A DNA stretch of 51,591 bases from Actinoplanes couchii (GTDB lineage: Bacteria > Actinomycetota > Actinomycetes > Mycobacteriales > Micromonosporaceae), in contig NZ_BOMG01000030.1 in NCBI RefSeq assembly GCF_016862075.1, forward strand, positions 1 to 51,591, given 5' to 3'. The translations under genes and the position numbers were made by a program. Shown here piece after piece: positions 1-8,209 of the stretch (positions are counted from its first letter, which is position 1; every line of letters begins with the position of its first letter). A model generated the notes under the pieces. That model was given only the letters and a program-made list of their open reading frames with translations. It did no database searches and was not told the origin of the DNA.

Positions 1-1
1 C

Positions 2-655
2 TCACAGGTTGGAAACCACCTCAGGCGTCACCTCAGTGATCGCCTTGACTACCAACTTCGCTCCGGCCAGAGCATCCTCGGCCGCCGGGTAGACGCCGTG
101 CGGGACGGCGATCACGGTCAGCCCGGCCGCGGCCGCCGAGCGCAGCCCGTTGCTGGAGTCCTCGATCGCGGCGCAGACACCAGGGGTCAGGCCCAGTTTC
201 GCGACTGCCTCCAGGTAGACGTCCGGAGCCGGCTTGCCGCGCGGCACCTCCTCGGTGGAGAGCGTCACCTCGAACTCATCGGTCAGCCCGGCGGTCGCCA
301 GCACCTGGTCGATCAGGATCCGCGCCGACGAACTGGCCAGCGCCAGCCGGTAGCGGCCACCGAGCGCCCGGACCGTGTCGGCCGCGCCCGGGATCAGCGG
401 GAGGTCCTGCCGGTACCGCTCGGCCATCCGGCCCAGCACGTCGGCGGCGACCTGCGGCGCGGTCCGCGGGACGCCCACCTCGTCGGCCAGGTGCGCCGAC
501 CACTCCCCGGTGCTCATCCCCATCATCCGGTCCTGGGAGTCGGCGAGGAACTCCCGGCCGTGCTCGGCGACGTACCCCCGCCGGACCTCCTCCCACACCT
601 CCTCGGTGTCGATGATCACGCCGTCCAGGTCGAACACCACCGCTTCGATACTCAC
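2..655 (-). CDS. HAD-superfamily phosphatase, beta-phosphoglucomutase-like
   Basis: A complete cytosolic hydrolase of 217 residues. The N-terminal FDLDGV motif supplies the nucleophile D9 and acid/base D11. A small helical cap follows, then ASSSA (motif II), the lysine in GKPAPD (motif III) and IEDSSNG (motif IV), in the order typical of the phosphoglycolate phosphatase/beta-phosphoglucomutase subgroup. The substrate cannot be read from sequence; a sugar phosphate or similar small phosphoester is likely. The open frame extends to a GTG at 664. I prefer the GTG at 655 because a -10-like TAGGGT lies seven bases upstream on the minus strand, which fits leaderless initiation and puts the first motif at the usual distance from the N-terminus. 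It is divergent from the glycosyltransferase gene. Confidence 0.85.
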   Translation of the reverse strand: MSIEAVVFDLDGVIIDTEEVWEEVRRGYVAEHGREFLADSQDRMMGMSTGEWSAHLADEVGVPRTAPQVAADVLGRMAERYRQDLPLIPGAADTVRALGGRYRLALASSSARILIDQVLATAGLTDEFEVTLSTEEVPRGKPAPDVYLEAVAKLGLTPGVCAAIEDSSNGLRSAAAAGLTVIAVPHGVYPAAEDALAGAKLVVKAITEVTPEVVSNL

Positions 656-662
656 ATCGATC

Positions 663-668
663 ACCCTA
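663..668 (-). promoter_or_regulatory. Candidate -10 box of the HAD gene, leaderless
   Basis: Minus-strand TAGGGT is followed by seven bases and then GTG at 655. The same TANNNT-N6/7-start arrangement recurs at many genes in this window. Confidence 0.5.
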
Positions 669-746
669 CCCTCTCTTACCTGTACGCAAAGTAATCAACA
701 CACGATGAAAACCCGGTAGTCGGCCACCCTCATCCGAAGGGCCAGG

Positions 747-774
747 TTGCCAAACGGTTGCTGGACGGTAGCTT
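747..774 (+). promoter_or_regulatory. Candidate sigma-70 promoter for the glycosyltransferase
   Basis: TTGCCA (747-752), a 16-bp spacer and TAGCTT (769-774). This predicts a start site near 781 and a short leader containing GGGGAG ahead of the ATG at 814. Confidence 0.45.
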
Positions 775-813
775 CGGCCTCAGCAAAGACGCCGAACCGG
801 GGAGCTTCACCAC

Positions 814-1920
814 ATGCCGACGCCGCACCGACCCGGAGAACGCCAACCGTCACCCTCCGTGAGTGTGGTGATCCCGGCCGCACCCGCACCGGACGAGCAC
901 CTGCCGGTTCTGGTCGCCGGGCTGCCCCCGGTCCACGAGGTGATCGTGGTGGTCGGGCCGGGCGAGGACGTCACCCGCGCCCTGCCCCGGCCGGCCCGGG
1001 TGATCCGGCAGACCCGCACCGGCCACGGCAACGCCCTGGCCTGCGGCGCCGCCGTGGCCACCGGCGACGTGGTGGTGACCCTGCCCGGCGACGGCTCCGG
1101 TGACCCGGCCGACCTGCCGCGGCTGGTCGAGGCGCTGCGGACCGACGCCGACGTCGCCGAGGCCACCCGGCCCGCCGGACGGTTCGGCCTGGTCCTGCTC
1201 TGGTTCATGAACGTGCTGCTGGGCTGCCGTCCGCACGGCGCCGCCACCGGGTACCGGGCGTTCTGGCGCCGGCACACCGGCCGGATCGGCCTGCCCCGGG
1301 TCGCCGGTGTCGACCCGGTCCGCGGCGACGGGCCGGACGGCGAACCGCTGATCGCCGTGCGGAGCCGGACCGCCGGGCTGCGGGTGGCCGAGGTGCCTGT
1401 CGACGGCCGGGCCCGGACCGACCTGCTGTCCGGGGTCCGCGCGGTGGCCGGCGAGTGGCGTGCGCGCCGGCAGGACCGGCGGGCCGCCACCGAGGAGAGC
1501 ATCGTGGTGCTGACCGGGCGGTCGGCCGGCCCGATCCCGGCCCCGATCGTCACCGGTCCCGGCGCGACCGGGACGCGGAGCCTGGACCTGCGGCTCGGTG
1601 CCGTCCGGACGGCCGGCGCCCCGATCAACCCGCCGCGTGCCATGGCTGCCGACCGGCAGTACTTCGAGCAGGCGCTGCAGCGCTGGCCGGCCCCGAACCG
1701 GACCGCCACGCCCCGGCTCGAGCCACTGAACGGCACCATGCCGGCCGTCACCCCGGCGATCGCACCGGCCGGTGAGCTGATGAACCGGCGGCGCTGGCGG
1801 GACAACCGCGGCGACCAGGACCGCACCCGGCCGCGCACCCAGGGCCGCCCCAACCTGCGGGTGATCAACGGCGAGGGCGGCGACCCGGGCGGCGGCCGGG
1901 GAAACCTGCGATCGGTCTAG
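814..1920 (+). CDS. Family 2-like glycosyltransferase with long C-terminal extension
   Basis: A 368-residue protein. Residues 15-165 resemble a GT-A nucleotide-sugar transferase: VSVVIPA opens the first beta strand, GHGNALACGAAVATGD is the usual segment before the metal-binding region, and LPGDGSGDPADL stands where family members have a D-x-D-like motif. Around residue 130 there is a hydrophobic stretch (LVLLWFMNVLLG) followed by GAATGYRAF, as in dolichol-phosphate-mannose-synthase-like proteins. The last 150 residues are Pro/Arg/Gly-rich, probably disordered, with no recognised domain. The catalytic aspartates are not canonical, so activity is uncertain. GGGGAG at 8-9 bases before ATG supports the start. 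Its TAG shares the CTAG tetranucleotide with the stop codon of the convergent fgd gene. Confidence 0.7.
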   Translation: MPTPHRPGERQPSPSVSVVIPAAPAPDEHLPVLVAGLPPVHEVIVVVGPGEDVTRALPRPARVIRQTRTGHGNALACGAAVATGDVVVTLPGDGSGDPADLPRLVEALRTDADVAEATRPAGRFGLVLLWFMNVLLGCRPHGAATGYRAFWRRHTGRIGLPRVAGVDPVRGDGPDGEPLIAVRSRTAGLRVAEVPVDGRARTDLLSGVRAVAGEWRARRQDRRAATEESIVVLTGRSAGPIPAPIVTGPGATGTRSLDLRLGAVRTAGAPINPPRAMAADRQYFEQALQRWPAPNRTATPRLEPLNGTMPAVTPAIAPAGELMNRRRWRDNRGDQDRTRPRTQGRPNLRVINGEGGDPGGGRGNLRSV

Positions 1921-2915
1921 GACCTGTTGCGCAGCTGCGGCAGGATCTGCTCGGCGTAGAGCTTCAGGAAGCGCTCCTGGTCCGGGCCGGGCGCGTGGAA
2001 GACCAGGTGCTTGAAGCCCATGTCCAGGTACTCCGCGACCTTGGCGGCGTGCTCGGCCGGGTCGGAGGAGACGATCCACCGGGTGGCGGTCCGCTCCACC
2101 GAGAGGGCATCGGCGAGCCGCTGCATCTCGATCGGGTCCTCGACGCCGGTCTTCTCCTCCGGCGACAGCGCGAGCGCGCCCCAGTAGTGGGTGTCGTTGC
2201 GGGCCCGCTCGATGTCGTCGTCGAACGAGACCTTGACCTCGATCATCAGGTCCACGTCGTCGATCTTGCGACCGGCCTTCTCGGCGCCCTCGTTGACCGC
2301 CGGCAACAGGGTGTCGGTGTAGAGCCCGTGCCCCTTGCCGCTGGTGGTGATGAACCCGTCGGCGATCCGGCCGGCCAGCCGGGTCGCGGCCGGGCCGGAC
2401 GCGCCGATGTAGATCGGCACCGTCTGCTCGGGCTTGTCGTAGATGGTGGCGTTCTCGGTCTTGTAGAACTGGCCCTCGTAGGTCACCCGGTCCTCGGCCC
2501 ACAGCTTCTTGATCAGCAGGACCGCCTCCTTGAGCCGGGCGAACCGCTCCTTGCCGTCCGGCCACCGGGTGCCGAGCAACACCTCGTTGAGAGACTCGCC
2601 GGAGCCGACACCGAGGATCGCGCGGCCCGGGGCCAGGCAGCCCAGGGTGGCGAACGCCTGCGCGACCACCGCCGGGTGGTAGCGGAACGTCGGCGTCAGG
2701 ACGCTGGTCCCGATCAGCACCCGCTCGGTCCGCGCGGCCAGGGCACCCAGCCACGGCAGCGCGGCCGGGGCGTGGCCGCCGTCGTGCCGCCACGGTTGCA
2801 GGTGGTCGCTGACGAAGACCGAGTCGAAGCCCAGCTCCTCCGCGAGAATGCCGTACTTGAGCAGCTCCGCCGGCGCGAACTGCTCCGCCGACGCCTTGTA
2901 CCCGAACCGAATCAT
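1917..2915 (-). CDS. fgd: F420-dependent glucose-6-phosphate dehydrogenase
   Basis: A 332-residue luciferase-like (LLM) oxidoreductase. It oxidises glucose-6-phosphate to 6-phosphogluconolactone and reduces coenzyme F420, supplying F420H2 to other enzymes. The match to mycobacterial FGD1 is close along the whole length: GYKASAEQFAP at the N-terminus, SDHLQPWRH, TSVLTPTFRYHP, the VGSGE segment and HLVFHAPGPDQ. H38, W42 and E107 occupy the positions of the active-site His40, Trp44 and Glu109 of FGD1. It starts nine bases after the stop of the sigma/glycosidase fusion gene and may be cotranscribed with it. A second LLM enzyme at 7.2 kb could be a consumer of F420H2, which is inference. Confidence 0.92.
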   Translation of the reverse strand: MIRFGYKASAEQFAPAELLKYGILAEELGFDSVFVSDHLQPWRHDGGHAPAALPWLGALAARTERVLIGTSVLTPTFRYHPAVVAQAFATLGCLAPGRAILGVGSGESLNEVLLGTRWPDGKERFARLKEAVLLIKKLWAEDRVTYEGQFYKTENATIYDKPEQTVPIYIGASGPAATRLAGRIADGFITTSGKGHGLYTDTLLPAVNEGAEKAGRKIDDVDLMIEVKVSFDDDIERARNDTHYWGALALSPEEKTGVEDPIEMQRLADALSVERTATRWIVSSDPAEHAAKVAEYLDMGFKHLVFHAPGPDQERFLKLYAEQILPQLRNRS

Positions 2916-2924
2916 GCTCGAAGA

Positions 2925-4775
2925 CTAACCCGCTTCGCGGTACGCCTCACCCGCCTCGGTGGGGCTGTCGCCGTCGGTGTACAGGCCGAAGTCCACGCTG
3001 TCGCCGACCGCGGGCAGGCCGAACCAGGCGTACCGCTCGACGTACCGGCGCTTCTCCAGCCCGGCGGTCGCGCCCTTGATGAAACGGACCTTCTGGGCGT
3101 CGCTCGGGTATCTCGGTGAGCCGCCGAAGTTCATCAGGCCGAACTCGGTGATCCAGATCGGTTTGCCGTACCGCTCGTGGACGGCGTCGACGTACCCCAG
3201 GAACTGGTTCACCGACGCGGCACTGAAGTCCGAGCCGTACCAGTGCAGGGCGATCGCGTCGACCGTCAGGTTCTTCGCCTTCGCCCCGGTCATGAAGCGG
3301 TCCAGCCAGCCGCCCGCGGTGTCCCCGCCGAACGCGACGGCCGGGCTGACCAGCTTCATCCCGGTCGCCTGCAGGCGCGGCCAGGCGGCGAGGGCGTCCT
3401 CGACGGACATGTTCGACTGCTCGGCCAGGTCCGGCTCGTTGAAGCCGAGCAGCACGTCGCCCTCGGACTTCGCCTTCCTCAGGGTGGCGTCGGTGAGGTC
3501 CTTCGCGCCCCAGATCATCGGGACGAACTCGACACCGGCCGGGCCGGGCACCTCGTCGTCGTGCGGGGCCCAGTCGTAGTACCAGCCCGCGCCGACGTCC
3601 TTCAGCGCGCCCTCCGAACCGGCGAACTTCCAGACCCCGACACCCTTCTTGGCCGAGGTGGTGGCGGTCGCCGGGGCCGGGGCGGCCTTGGGTGTCGCGG
3701 AGGGCGGGACGCTGCGGGAGGCGGACGGCGAGATCGGCGCCGAGGGCGACGGAGAGGCCGCGGCCGATGCGGCAGGTGAGGTCTGCGGGGCCACCACGGC
3801 GGCCGGCACGCTCGGTTCACCCGGATTGCCGCGGTACGCCGAGACCGCCACGCCCGCACCCGCGACAGCAGCCGTGGCGAGCACTCCGGCCAGCAGTTTC
3901 GGCATCAGCGAGACACCGGTCTTCACCCCGGCGGCGGTGCCCCCGCCCCCGCTCGCACCGGCGGCGCTCTGCACCGGCGTACCGGCGGCAAAGGTGTTGA
4001 TCGTGAGGTCGCCGACGGCGGAGCCGAGGCCGGGCGGCAGGGGGACCAGCGCCATGCCGGCCAGCAACCGCTCCGCCTCGACCAGGTGCTGCCAGGCCGG
4101 GGCGCACTCCCGGCACTCGCGGGTGTGCCGGGCGATCCGCTTGCGCCAGAGCGCGCCGGGCCGGCCGTCCCAGCCGGTGAGCACCAGGGAGAGCTCCGGG
4201 CAGGGCGGCGTCCGCTGGAGCGACCGGACCACCGCGCGGGCCGTCTCCAGCTGCGCCTTCATCCGCTGGATCCGCACCGCGGCGTGCTGGCGGCCCAGCC
4301 CGGAGGCCTCCACGATCTCGTCCCGGGTGAGTTCGCCGGACGCCTCCAGCCACCAGAGCGCGAGCAGCTCCCGGTTCTCCTCGTCGAGCCAGCGGGTGGC
4401 CTCGGCGGTCTCCCGGCGTTGCCCGGACAGCTCCAGCCGGGTGATCGCCAGGTCGGTGAAGTCGGCGCCGGGATCCCGCAGGTCCGGGTCCAGCCGCTCG
4501 GCCGGGGGCCGCCCGCGGAACCGCTCGCGCACCTGGCGCACCGTGATCGCCACCAGCCAGGACCGGAAGGCGGCCGGATCGCGCAGCTCGCCGAGATTGC
4601 GCAGGACCCGGATCATCACCTCCTGGACCACGTCGTCGACATCCGCGTGCCCCTCCAGGGCCCGGCCGACGATCGTGTAGACCAGCGGCAGGTAACCGGC
4701 CACCAGCCGGTCGATCGCCACCGGGTCGCCGGCCCGCGCGGCCACCACGGTCGCGACGTCGGGTTGTGCCACCAT
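2925..4775 (-). CDS. ECF sigma factor fused to zinc motif, membrane helix and glycoside hydrolase
   Basis: One 616-residue frame with five parts. Residues 24-92 are sigma region 2 (DVDDVVQEVMIRVLRN), and 130-187 are region 4 (TRDEIVEASGLGRQHAAVRI). H217-x3-C221-x2-C224 is a zinc-binding anti-sigma (ZAS)-type motif. Residues 292-313 form a membrane helix, and 314-376 a Pro/Ser/Ala linker. Residues 377-616 are a GH128-like (Glyco_hydro_cc) barrel with E447 in GFNEPD and E544 in TEFG as probable acid/base and nucleophile. The topology implies a cytoplasmic sigma factor tethered to an extracytoplasmic sugar-binding or hydrolysing domain. I start at 4775 because AGGAGG precedes that ATG; the frame is open to 4850. 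C-terminally extended ECF groups are known in actinobacteria. How the sigma part is released is unknown. Confidence 0.85.
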   Translation of the reverse strand: MVAQPDVATVVAARAGDPVAIDRLVAGYLPLVYTIVGRALEGHADVDDVVQEVMIRVLRNLGELRDPAAFRSWLVAITVRQVRERFRGRPPAERLDPDLRDPGADFTDLAITRLELSGQRRETAEATRWLDEENRELLALWWLEASGELTRDEIVEASGLGRQHAAVRIQRMKAQLETARAVVRSLQRTPPCPELSLVLTGWDGRPGALWRKRIARHTRECRECAPAWQHLVEAERLLAGMALVPLPPGLGSAVGDLTINTFAAGTPVQSAAGASGGGGTAAGVKTGVSLMPKLLAGVLATAAVAGAGVAVSAYRGNPGEPSVPAAVVAPQTSPAASAAASPSPSAPISPSASRSVPPSATPKAAPAPATATTSAKKGVGVWKFAGSEGALKDVGAGWYYDWAPHDDEVPGPAGVEFVPMIWGAKDLTDATLRKAKSEGDVLLGFNEPDLAEQSNMSVEDALAAWPRLQATGMKLVSPAVAFGGDTAGGWLDRFMTGAKAKNLTVDAIALHWYGSDFSAASVNQFLGYVDAVHERYGKPIWITEFGLMNFGGSPRYPSDAQKVRFIKGATAGLEKRRYVERYAWFGLPAVGDSVDFGLYTDGDSPTEAGEAYREAG

Positions 4776-4912
4776 CCGCCTGCTCTCCTCCTGGTCCGGG
4801 CGCCGTCCGCGCCGATCAGGGAGACGGAACACGGGGCACATGGATAACACGAACCCACCGTGTGATCACAGCCTCACGGTTAGGCCGGGCCCGGAGAGGG
4901 CAAGAAAAAGGC

Positions 4913-5305
4913 ATGCGTATGTCGGTCCGGCTCAATCTGCCCCGTGAGGTGGACAGCGTTCCCGCCGTGCGCCGGTTGTTGCGCTGCGCGCTGACGATCC
5001 TGCGAGTGGATCGCCAGGCCGGCACCGATCTGGAGATCGCCCTCACCGAGGCGTGCGCCAACGTGGTGAAGCACGCCGACGGGGCCGAGAAGTTCGAGGT
5101 CCACCTCGACGTGGCCGAGGACCGTTGCTCGATCGACGTGGTCGACGACGGGTCGGGTTTCGACCCGGCCGCGGAGGCGGTTCCCTCCGCGACCAGCGAG
5201 CGGGGGCGTGGGCTCTTCCTGATCAGGGCGCTGGCCGAGAACGTGCGCATGCACTCCAGCCCGCGCAGCGGAAGCCTGATCCACTTCGAGAAGTCCTTCG
5301 CCTGA
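4913..5305 (+). CDS. RsbW/SpoIIAB-like serine kinase, anti-sigma factor
   Basis: A 130-residue single HATPase_c domain of the anti-sigma kinase type. The N box reads EIALTEACANVVKHA, the G1 box VDDGSGFD and the G2 region SERGRGLFLIRAL. Such proteins sequester a sigma factor or phosphorylate an STAS anti-sigma antagonist. No STAS gene is visible nearby, but a SpoIIE-type phosphatase follows, which completes two of the three partner-switching roles. The first ATG of the compact domain is at 4913; a second ATG at 4919 is equally possible, and GGAGAGGG upstream could serve either. It is divergent from the ECF fusion gene. Whether it acts on that sigma factor or another is not shown by sequence. 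Confidence 0.82.
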   Translation: MRMSVRLNLPREVDSVPAVRRLLRCALTILRVDRQAGTDLEIALTEACANVVKHADGAEKFEVHLDVAEDRCSIDVVDDGSGFDPAAEAVPSATSERGRGLFLIRALAENVRMHSSPRSGSLIHFEKSFA

Positions 5306-5344
5306 GAAGCTCGAAAGATCACCACCACCATCGCTTGAGAGGGC

Positions 5345-5384
5345 ACGCCGGAGCCGCCCCTCGGGTGGGGGGTGGCTCCGGCGT
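5345..5384 (+). terminator. Hairpin after the anti-sigma kinase gene
   Basis: Perfect 11-bp arms (5345-5355 and 5374-5384) with a G/C-rich loop, followed by GAATTTG. There is no T-run, which is common for actinobacterial terminators. Confidence 0.6.
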
Positions 5385-5448
5385 GAATTTGCTTGCCGTA
5401 TAACAAATATCTGCGGTTGGTGTCGCTTGCCCCTGGAAGGAGTCCGTC

Positions 5449-6588
5449 ATGTCCGATCAACCGGTTCCCCTCGGCTCCCTGCTGAGGGCCGCGCCACCCG
5501 ACCGGCTGCCCGAGGTCGCCGCCGAGCATCTGCGACGGCAGTATTCAGCCGACGTCGTCGACGTCCTGGTGCCCGATCTGACCAGCACCCGGCTGCTGTC
5601 CCTGCTGCCCACCGGCGAGGCCCCCGCTGAACAGGCCGTTCGTTGCTTCGCCAGCCAGCGCCTCGGCGCCGAGCAGCACCCGTCCGGTTCGGCCCGGCTG
5701 CACCTCCCGCTGAACTGCTGGGGCGAGCGGGTCGGCGTGCTGCGCCTGGACCTGCCCGCACCGCCCGGCGCGGAGACCGTCGAACGACTCGGTGTCGACG
5801 CCGACGACCTGGCCCTCGCGATCCGCGCCGCCCGCGGCGCCACCGACCGGTACCACCGGGTTCAGCGTCAGGCCCGGCTCACCATGGCCGCCGAACTCCA
5901 GTGGGACCTGCTTCCCGGCCGGTCCCTCGGGGACGAGCGGTTCCTGGTCGCCGGGCAACTGGAACCGGCGTACGACGTGCACGGCGACCACTTCGACTGG
6001 TCCCTAGACGGCGACCGGCTGACCCTGACCGTGCTCAACGGGCACGGCGACGGGATGGAGGCGGCCCTGCTGACCTCGCTGGCCGTCAACGCCATGCGCA
6101 ACGCCCGGCGCTGCGGCGCCGACATCGTCGAACAGGCCGAACTCGCCTCGGACGCGCTGCACACCAGGTACAACGGCGAGGCGCACGCCGCCACCCTGCT
6201 CCTGGAAGTCGACCTGGTCAGCGGCGAGGTAGCGGCGGTCGACGCCGGTTCGCCGCACTGCTTCATCGCCCGGGCCGGCGAGACCGAGCGGGTCATGCTC
6301 GAACAGCAACTTCCCCTCGGCATGTTCGGCGAGGCCCACTACGAGATCCAGCGTTTCGCTCTGGAACCCGGCGACCGGATGCTCGTCGTCAGCGACGGCG
6401 TCCACGCGGCCGCGCCCGGAGGACTCCCCCGTTACGGCGAATCTGCGCTGCTCAGCACGCTTCGCCGGACACGGCTGCAGCCCGCCACCGAAGCGGTCGG
6501 TACGGTGATGCGGGGCCTTCGTGACTACCATGCGGGCACCGAGCCGGGGGACGACGCGGTCATGGTCTGCCTTGATTGGCGGCGTTGA
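5449..6588 (+). CDS. SpoIIE/RsbU-type PP2C serine phosphatase
   Basis: A 379-residue phosphatase. Residues 1-135 form a GAF-like sensory region without a recognised ligand signature. Residues 140-379 are the PP2C domain: the entry helix MAAELQWDLLPG, then LNGHGDGMEAALLT with a metal-binding aspartate, DAGSPH, LVVSDGVHAAA and the terminal EPGDDAVMVCLDW. It should dephosphorylate an STAS-domain antagonist and so release sigma factor from the upstream RsbW-like kinase. AAGGAG seven bases before ATG fixes the start. A terminator-like hairpin separates it from the kinase gene, so it may have its own promoter. The signal detected by the GAF-like region is unknown. Confidence 0.85.
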   Translation: MSDQPVPLGSLLRAAPPDRLPEVAAEHLRRQYSADVVDVLVPDLTSTRLLSLLPTGEAPAEQAVRCFASQRLGAEQHPSGSARLHLPLNCWGERVGVLRLDLPAPPGAETVERLGVDADDLALAIRAARGATDRYHRVQRQARLTMAAELQWDLLPGRSLGDERFLVAGQLEPAYDVHGDHFDWSLDGDRLTLTVLNGHGDGMEAALLTSLAVNAMRNARRCGADIVEQAELASDALHTRYNGEAHAATLLLEVDLVSGEVAAVDAGSPHCFIARAGETERVMLEQQLPLGMFGEAHYEIQRFALEPGDRMLVVSDGVHAAAPGGLPRYGESALLSTLRRTRLQPATEAVGTVMRGLRDYHAGTEPGDDAVMVCLDWRR

Positions 6589-6690
6589 CGTTTGCCGAGC
6601 CCCCGGCCGGGTATGCGTTCAGGTTCACAGGTCCGGCACCGGCTCCCCGGTGCACAGGCCCGCGATCCGCGAGAACGACGGGAAATCGGG

Positions 6691-7152
6691 ATGGAGCGTG
6701 CCACCGAGGTCGCCGCGGCTGTCGAGTCGTCGGTCGATGCGCTCGTGGCTGTCCTGGAACGGGCCAGGACCGCCCAGCAGCCCGCGCTTCCGCCCGCCCA
6801 ACTCCGGGTGCTGACCATCGTCGCCGGCAACCGGCACACCAACATGAGCCGTCTCGCCGAGGCCCTCGACGTGGTGCCCTCCTCCGCCAGCCGCCTCTGC
6901 GACCGGCTGGAGGCCACCGGGCTGCTGCGCCGGGTCGCCGACCCGCGGGACCGGCGGGAGGTCCGGCTGCTGCTCACCTCGGCGTCCCGGCGGCTCCTCG
7001 CCGACCTGCAGGAGCGCCGCCGGGACGCGCTGGCCGAGGTGCTGGAGAGGATGCCGGCCGGGGCCCGGCAGGACCTGCTGCGGGCTCTGCAGGCGTTCGA
7101 GGCGGCCGCCGCGCCGGACGCGGTGACCGAGGCCGACCGCCGGACCGCCTGA
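6691..7152 (+). CDS. MarR-family transcriptional regulator
   Basis: A 153-residue winged-helix protein. The recognition segment MSRLAEALDVVPSSASRLCDRLEATGLLRR and the wing ADPRDRREVRLLLT are typical of MarR, flanked by dimerisation helices. The start at 6691 is chosen as the first ATG that gives a normal MarR N-terminus; the frame continues upstream with unlike sequence, and the ribosome site (GGAAATCGGG) is weak. The next gene is an LLM oxidoreductase 75 bases downstream with its own likely promoter. MarR proteins commonly control adjacent detoxification or redox enzymes, so that enzyme is a plausible target, which is inference. Confidence 0.8.
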   Translation: MERATEVAAAVESSVDALVAVLERARTAQQPALPPAQLRVLTIVAGNRHTNMSRLAEALDVVPSSASRLCDRLEATGLLRRVADPRDRREVRLLLTSASRRLLADLQERRRDALAEVLERMPAGARQDLLRALQAFEAAAAPDAVTEADRRTA

Positions 7153-7215
7153 GCCCTTCTCCGGCCGCCCTTTTCCTACCGCTGGGCTGCGGCTCGGCTG
7201 CGGCTTTCCGGGCGC

Positions 7216-7228
7216 TAGGCTGCGGCGA
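7216..7228 (+). promoter_or_regulatory. Candidate -10 box for leaderless LLM gene
   Basis: TAGGCT (7216-7221) ends six bases before the ATG at 7228. Confidence 0.5.
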
Positions 7229-8112
7229 TGCGTATCGGCATCGTGATCCTTCCCGACCAGCGCTGGGCCGAGGCGAGCCGGCGCTGGCGGCTCGCCGACG
7301 AGTGGGGCTTCGACCACGCCTGGACCTACGACCACCTCGGCTGGCGCGACCTGATCGACGGACCCTGGTTCGACGCGGTCCCGACCCTGACCGCGGCCGC
7401 CACGGTCACCTCCCGGATCCGGCTCGGGACCTACGTGGCCACCCCGAACTTCCGGCACCCGGTGCGCTTCGCGCGGGAGGCCACCGCCCTGGACGACATC
7501 TCCGGCGGGCGGCTGATCCTGGGCCTGGGCGCCGGCGGCACCGGCTTCGACTCGGCGGTCCTCGGGGATCCGGAGATGACCCCCCGCGCCCGCGTCGACC
7601 GGTTCTCCGAGTTCCTGCAGCTGTTCGACACGATCCTGCGGCACCCGGCGACCACCTGGTCCGGCGAGTGGTACTCGGCGATCGACGCCCGCAGCATCCC
7701 CGGCCCGGTCCAGCAGCCGCGGCCGCCGTTCGTGGTGGCCGCCAACGGCCCCCGGGCGATGCGGCTGGCCGCCCATCACGGCGACGGCTGGGTCACCACC
7801 GGGCCGCAGGCCGACACCGCCGGACAATGGTGGGAGGCGGTCGCCGGGATCCGGGACCGTTTCGAGGCGGCCTGCGAGGCGGCCGGCCGACAACCGGAGT
7901 CGATGGACCGTTATCTGAACCTGGACACGTCACCGATCTTCTCGATGAGCAGCGTCGAGGCCTTCACCGATGCGGTCGGCCGGGCCGCCGAACTCGGCTT
8001 CACCGACGTCATCACGCACTGGCCGCGGAAGTCGAGCTGGTACGAGGGTGACGAGAAAGTGCTGGAGGCGGTGGCGGCAGAACTGCCCCGTCTCCGTGGG
8101 GTTTTCGGGTAA
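7228..8112 (+). CDS. LLM-class (probably F420-dependent) oxidoreductase
   Basis: A 294-residue luciferase-like monooxygenase-fold protein. Family features are the N-terminal RIGIVILPDQRW, DHAWTYDHLGW, TSRIRLGTYVATPNFRHPV, GGRLILGLGAGGTGFDS and the C-terminal FVVAANGPRAMRLAAHHGDGWVTTG. The actinobacterial context and the presence of an fgd gene in the same window suggest F420H2 as cofactor rather than FMN, but this is inference. The substrate is unknown. It appears leaderless (TAGGCT just upstream). It follows a MarR gene and is convergent with lsr2, separated from it by a strong hairpin. Confidence 0.83.
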   Translation: MRIGIVILPDQRWAEASRRWRLADEWGFDHAWTYDHLGWRDLIDGPWFDAVPTLTAAATVTSRIRLGTYVATPNFRHPVRFAREATALDDISGGRLILGLGAGGTGFDSAVLGDPEMTPRARVDRFSEFLQLFDTILRHPATTWSGEWYSAIDARSIPGPVQQPRPPFVVAANGPRAMRLAAHHGDGWVTTGPQADTAGQWWEAVAGIRDRFEAACEAAGRQPESMDRYLNLDTSPIFSMSSVEAFTDAVGRAAELGFTDVITHWPRKSSWYEGDEKVLEAVAAELPRLRGVFG

Positions 8113-8162
8113 AGGCGCTTTCCGTCCAATTCGGAGTGGGATTTCTCACCCCGGCCACCGTC

Positions 8163-8195
8163 CACCGTGCCGGAGCAGTCGCCTCCGGCACGGTG
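8163..8195. terminator. Bidirectional hairpin between LLM gene and lsr2
   Basis: Perfect 13-bp arms (8163-8175 and 8183-8195) with a 7-nt loop, located between two convergent genes. Confidence 0.7.
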
Positions 8196-8209
8196 AGAAC
8201 CGCACCGAA

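Noticed and set aside
850..2793. A 647-codon minus-strand frame covering fgd and the glycosyltransferase region
   Set aside because: It is a different frame from fgd, without motifs, and fgd matches its family end to end.
5385..5448. Possible FliA-type promoter (GCCGTATAA) before the SpoIIE-like gene
   Set aside because: The -10 needs an inserted base relative to GCCGATAA and the upstream CTCC is a poor -35; too weak to list as a feature.
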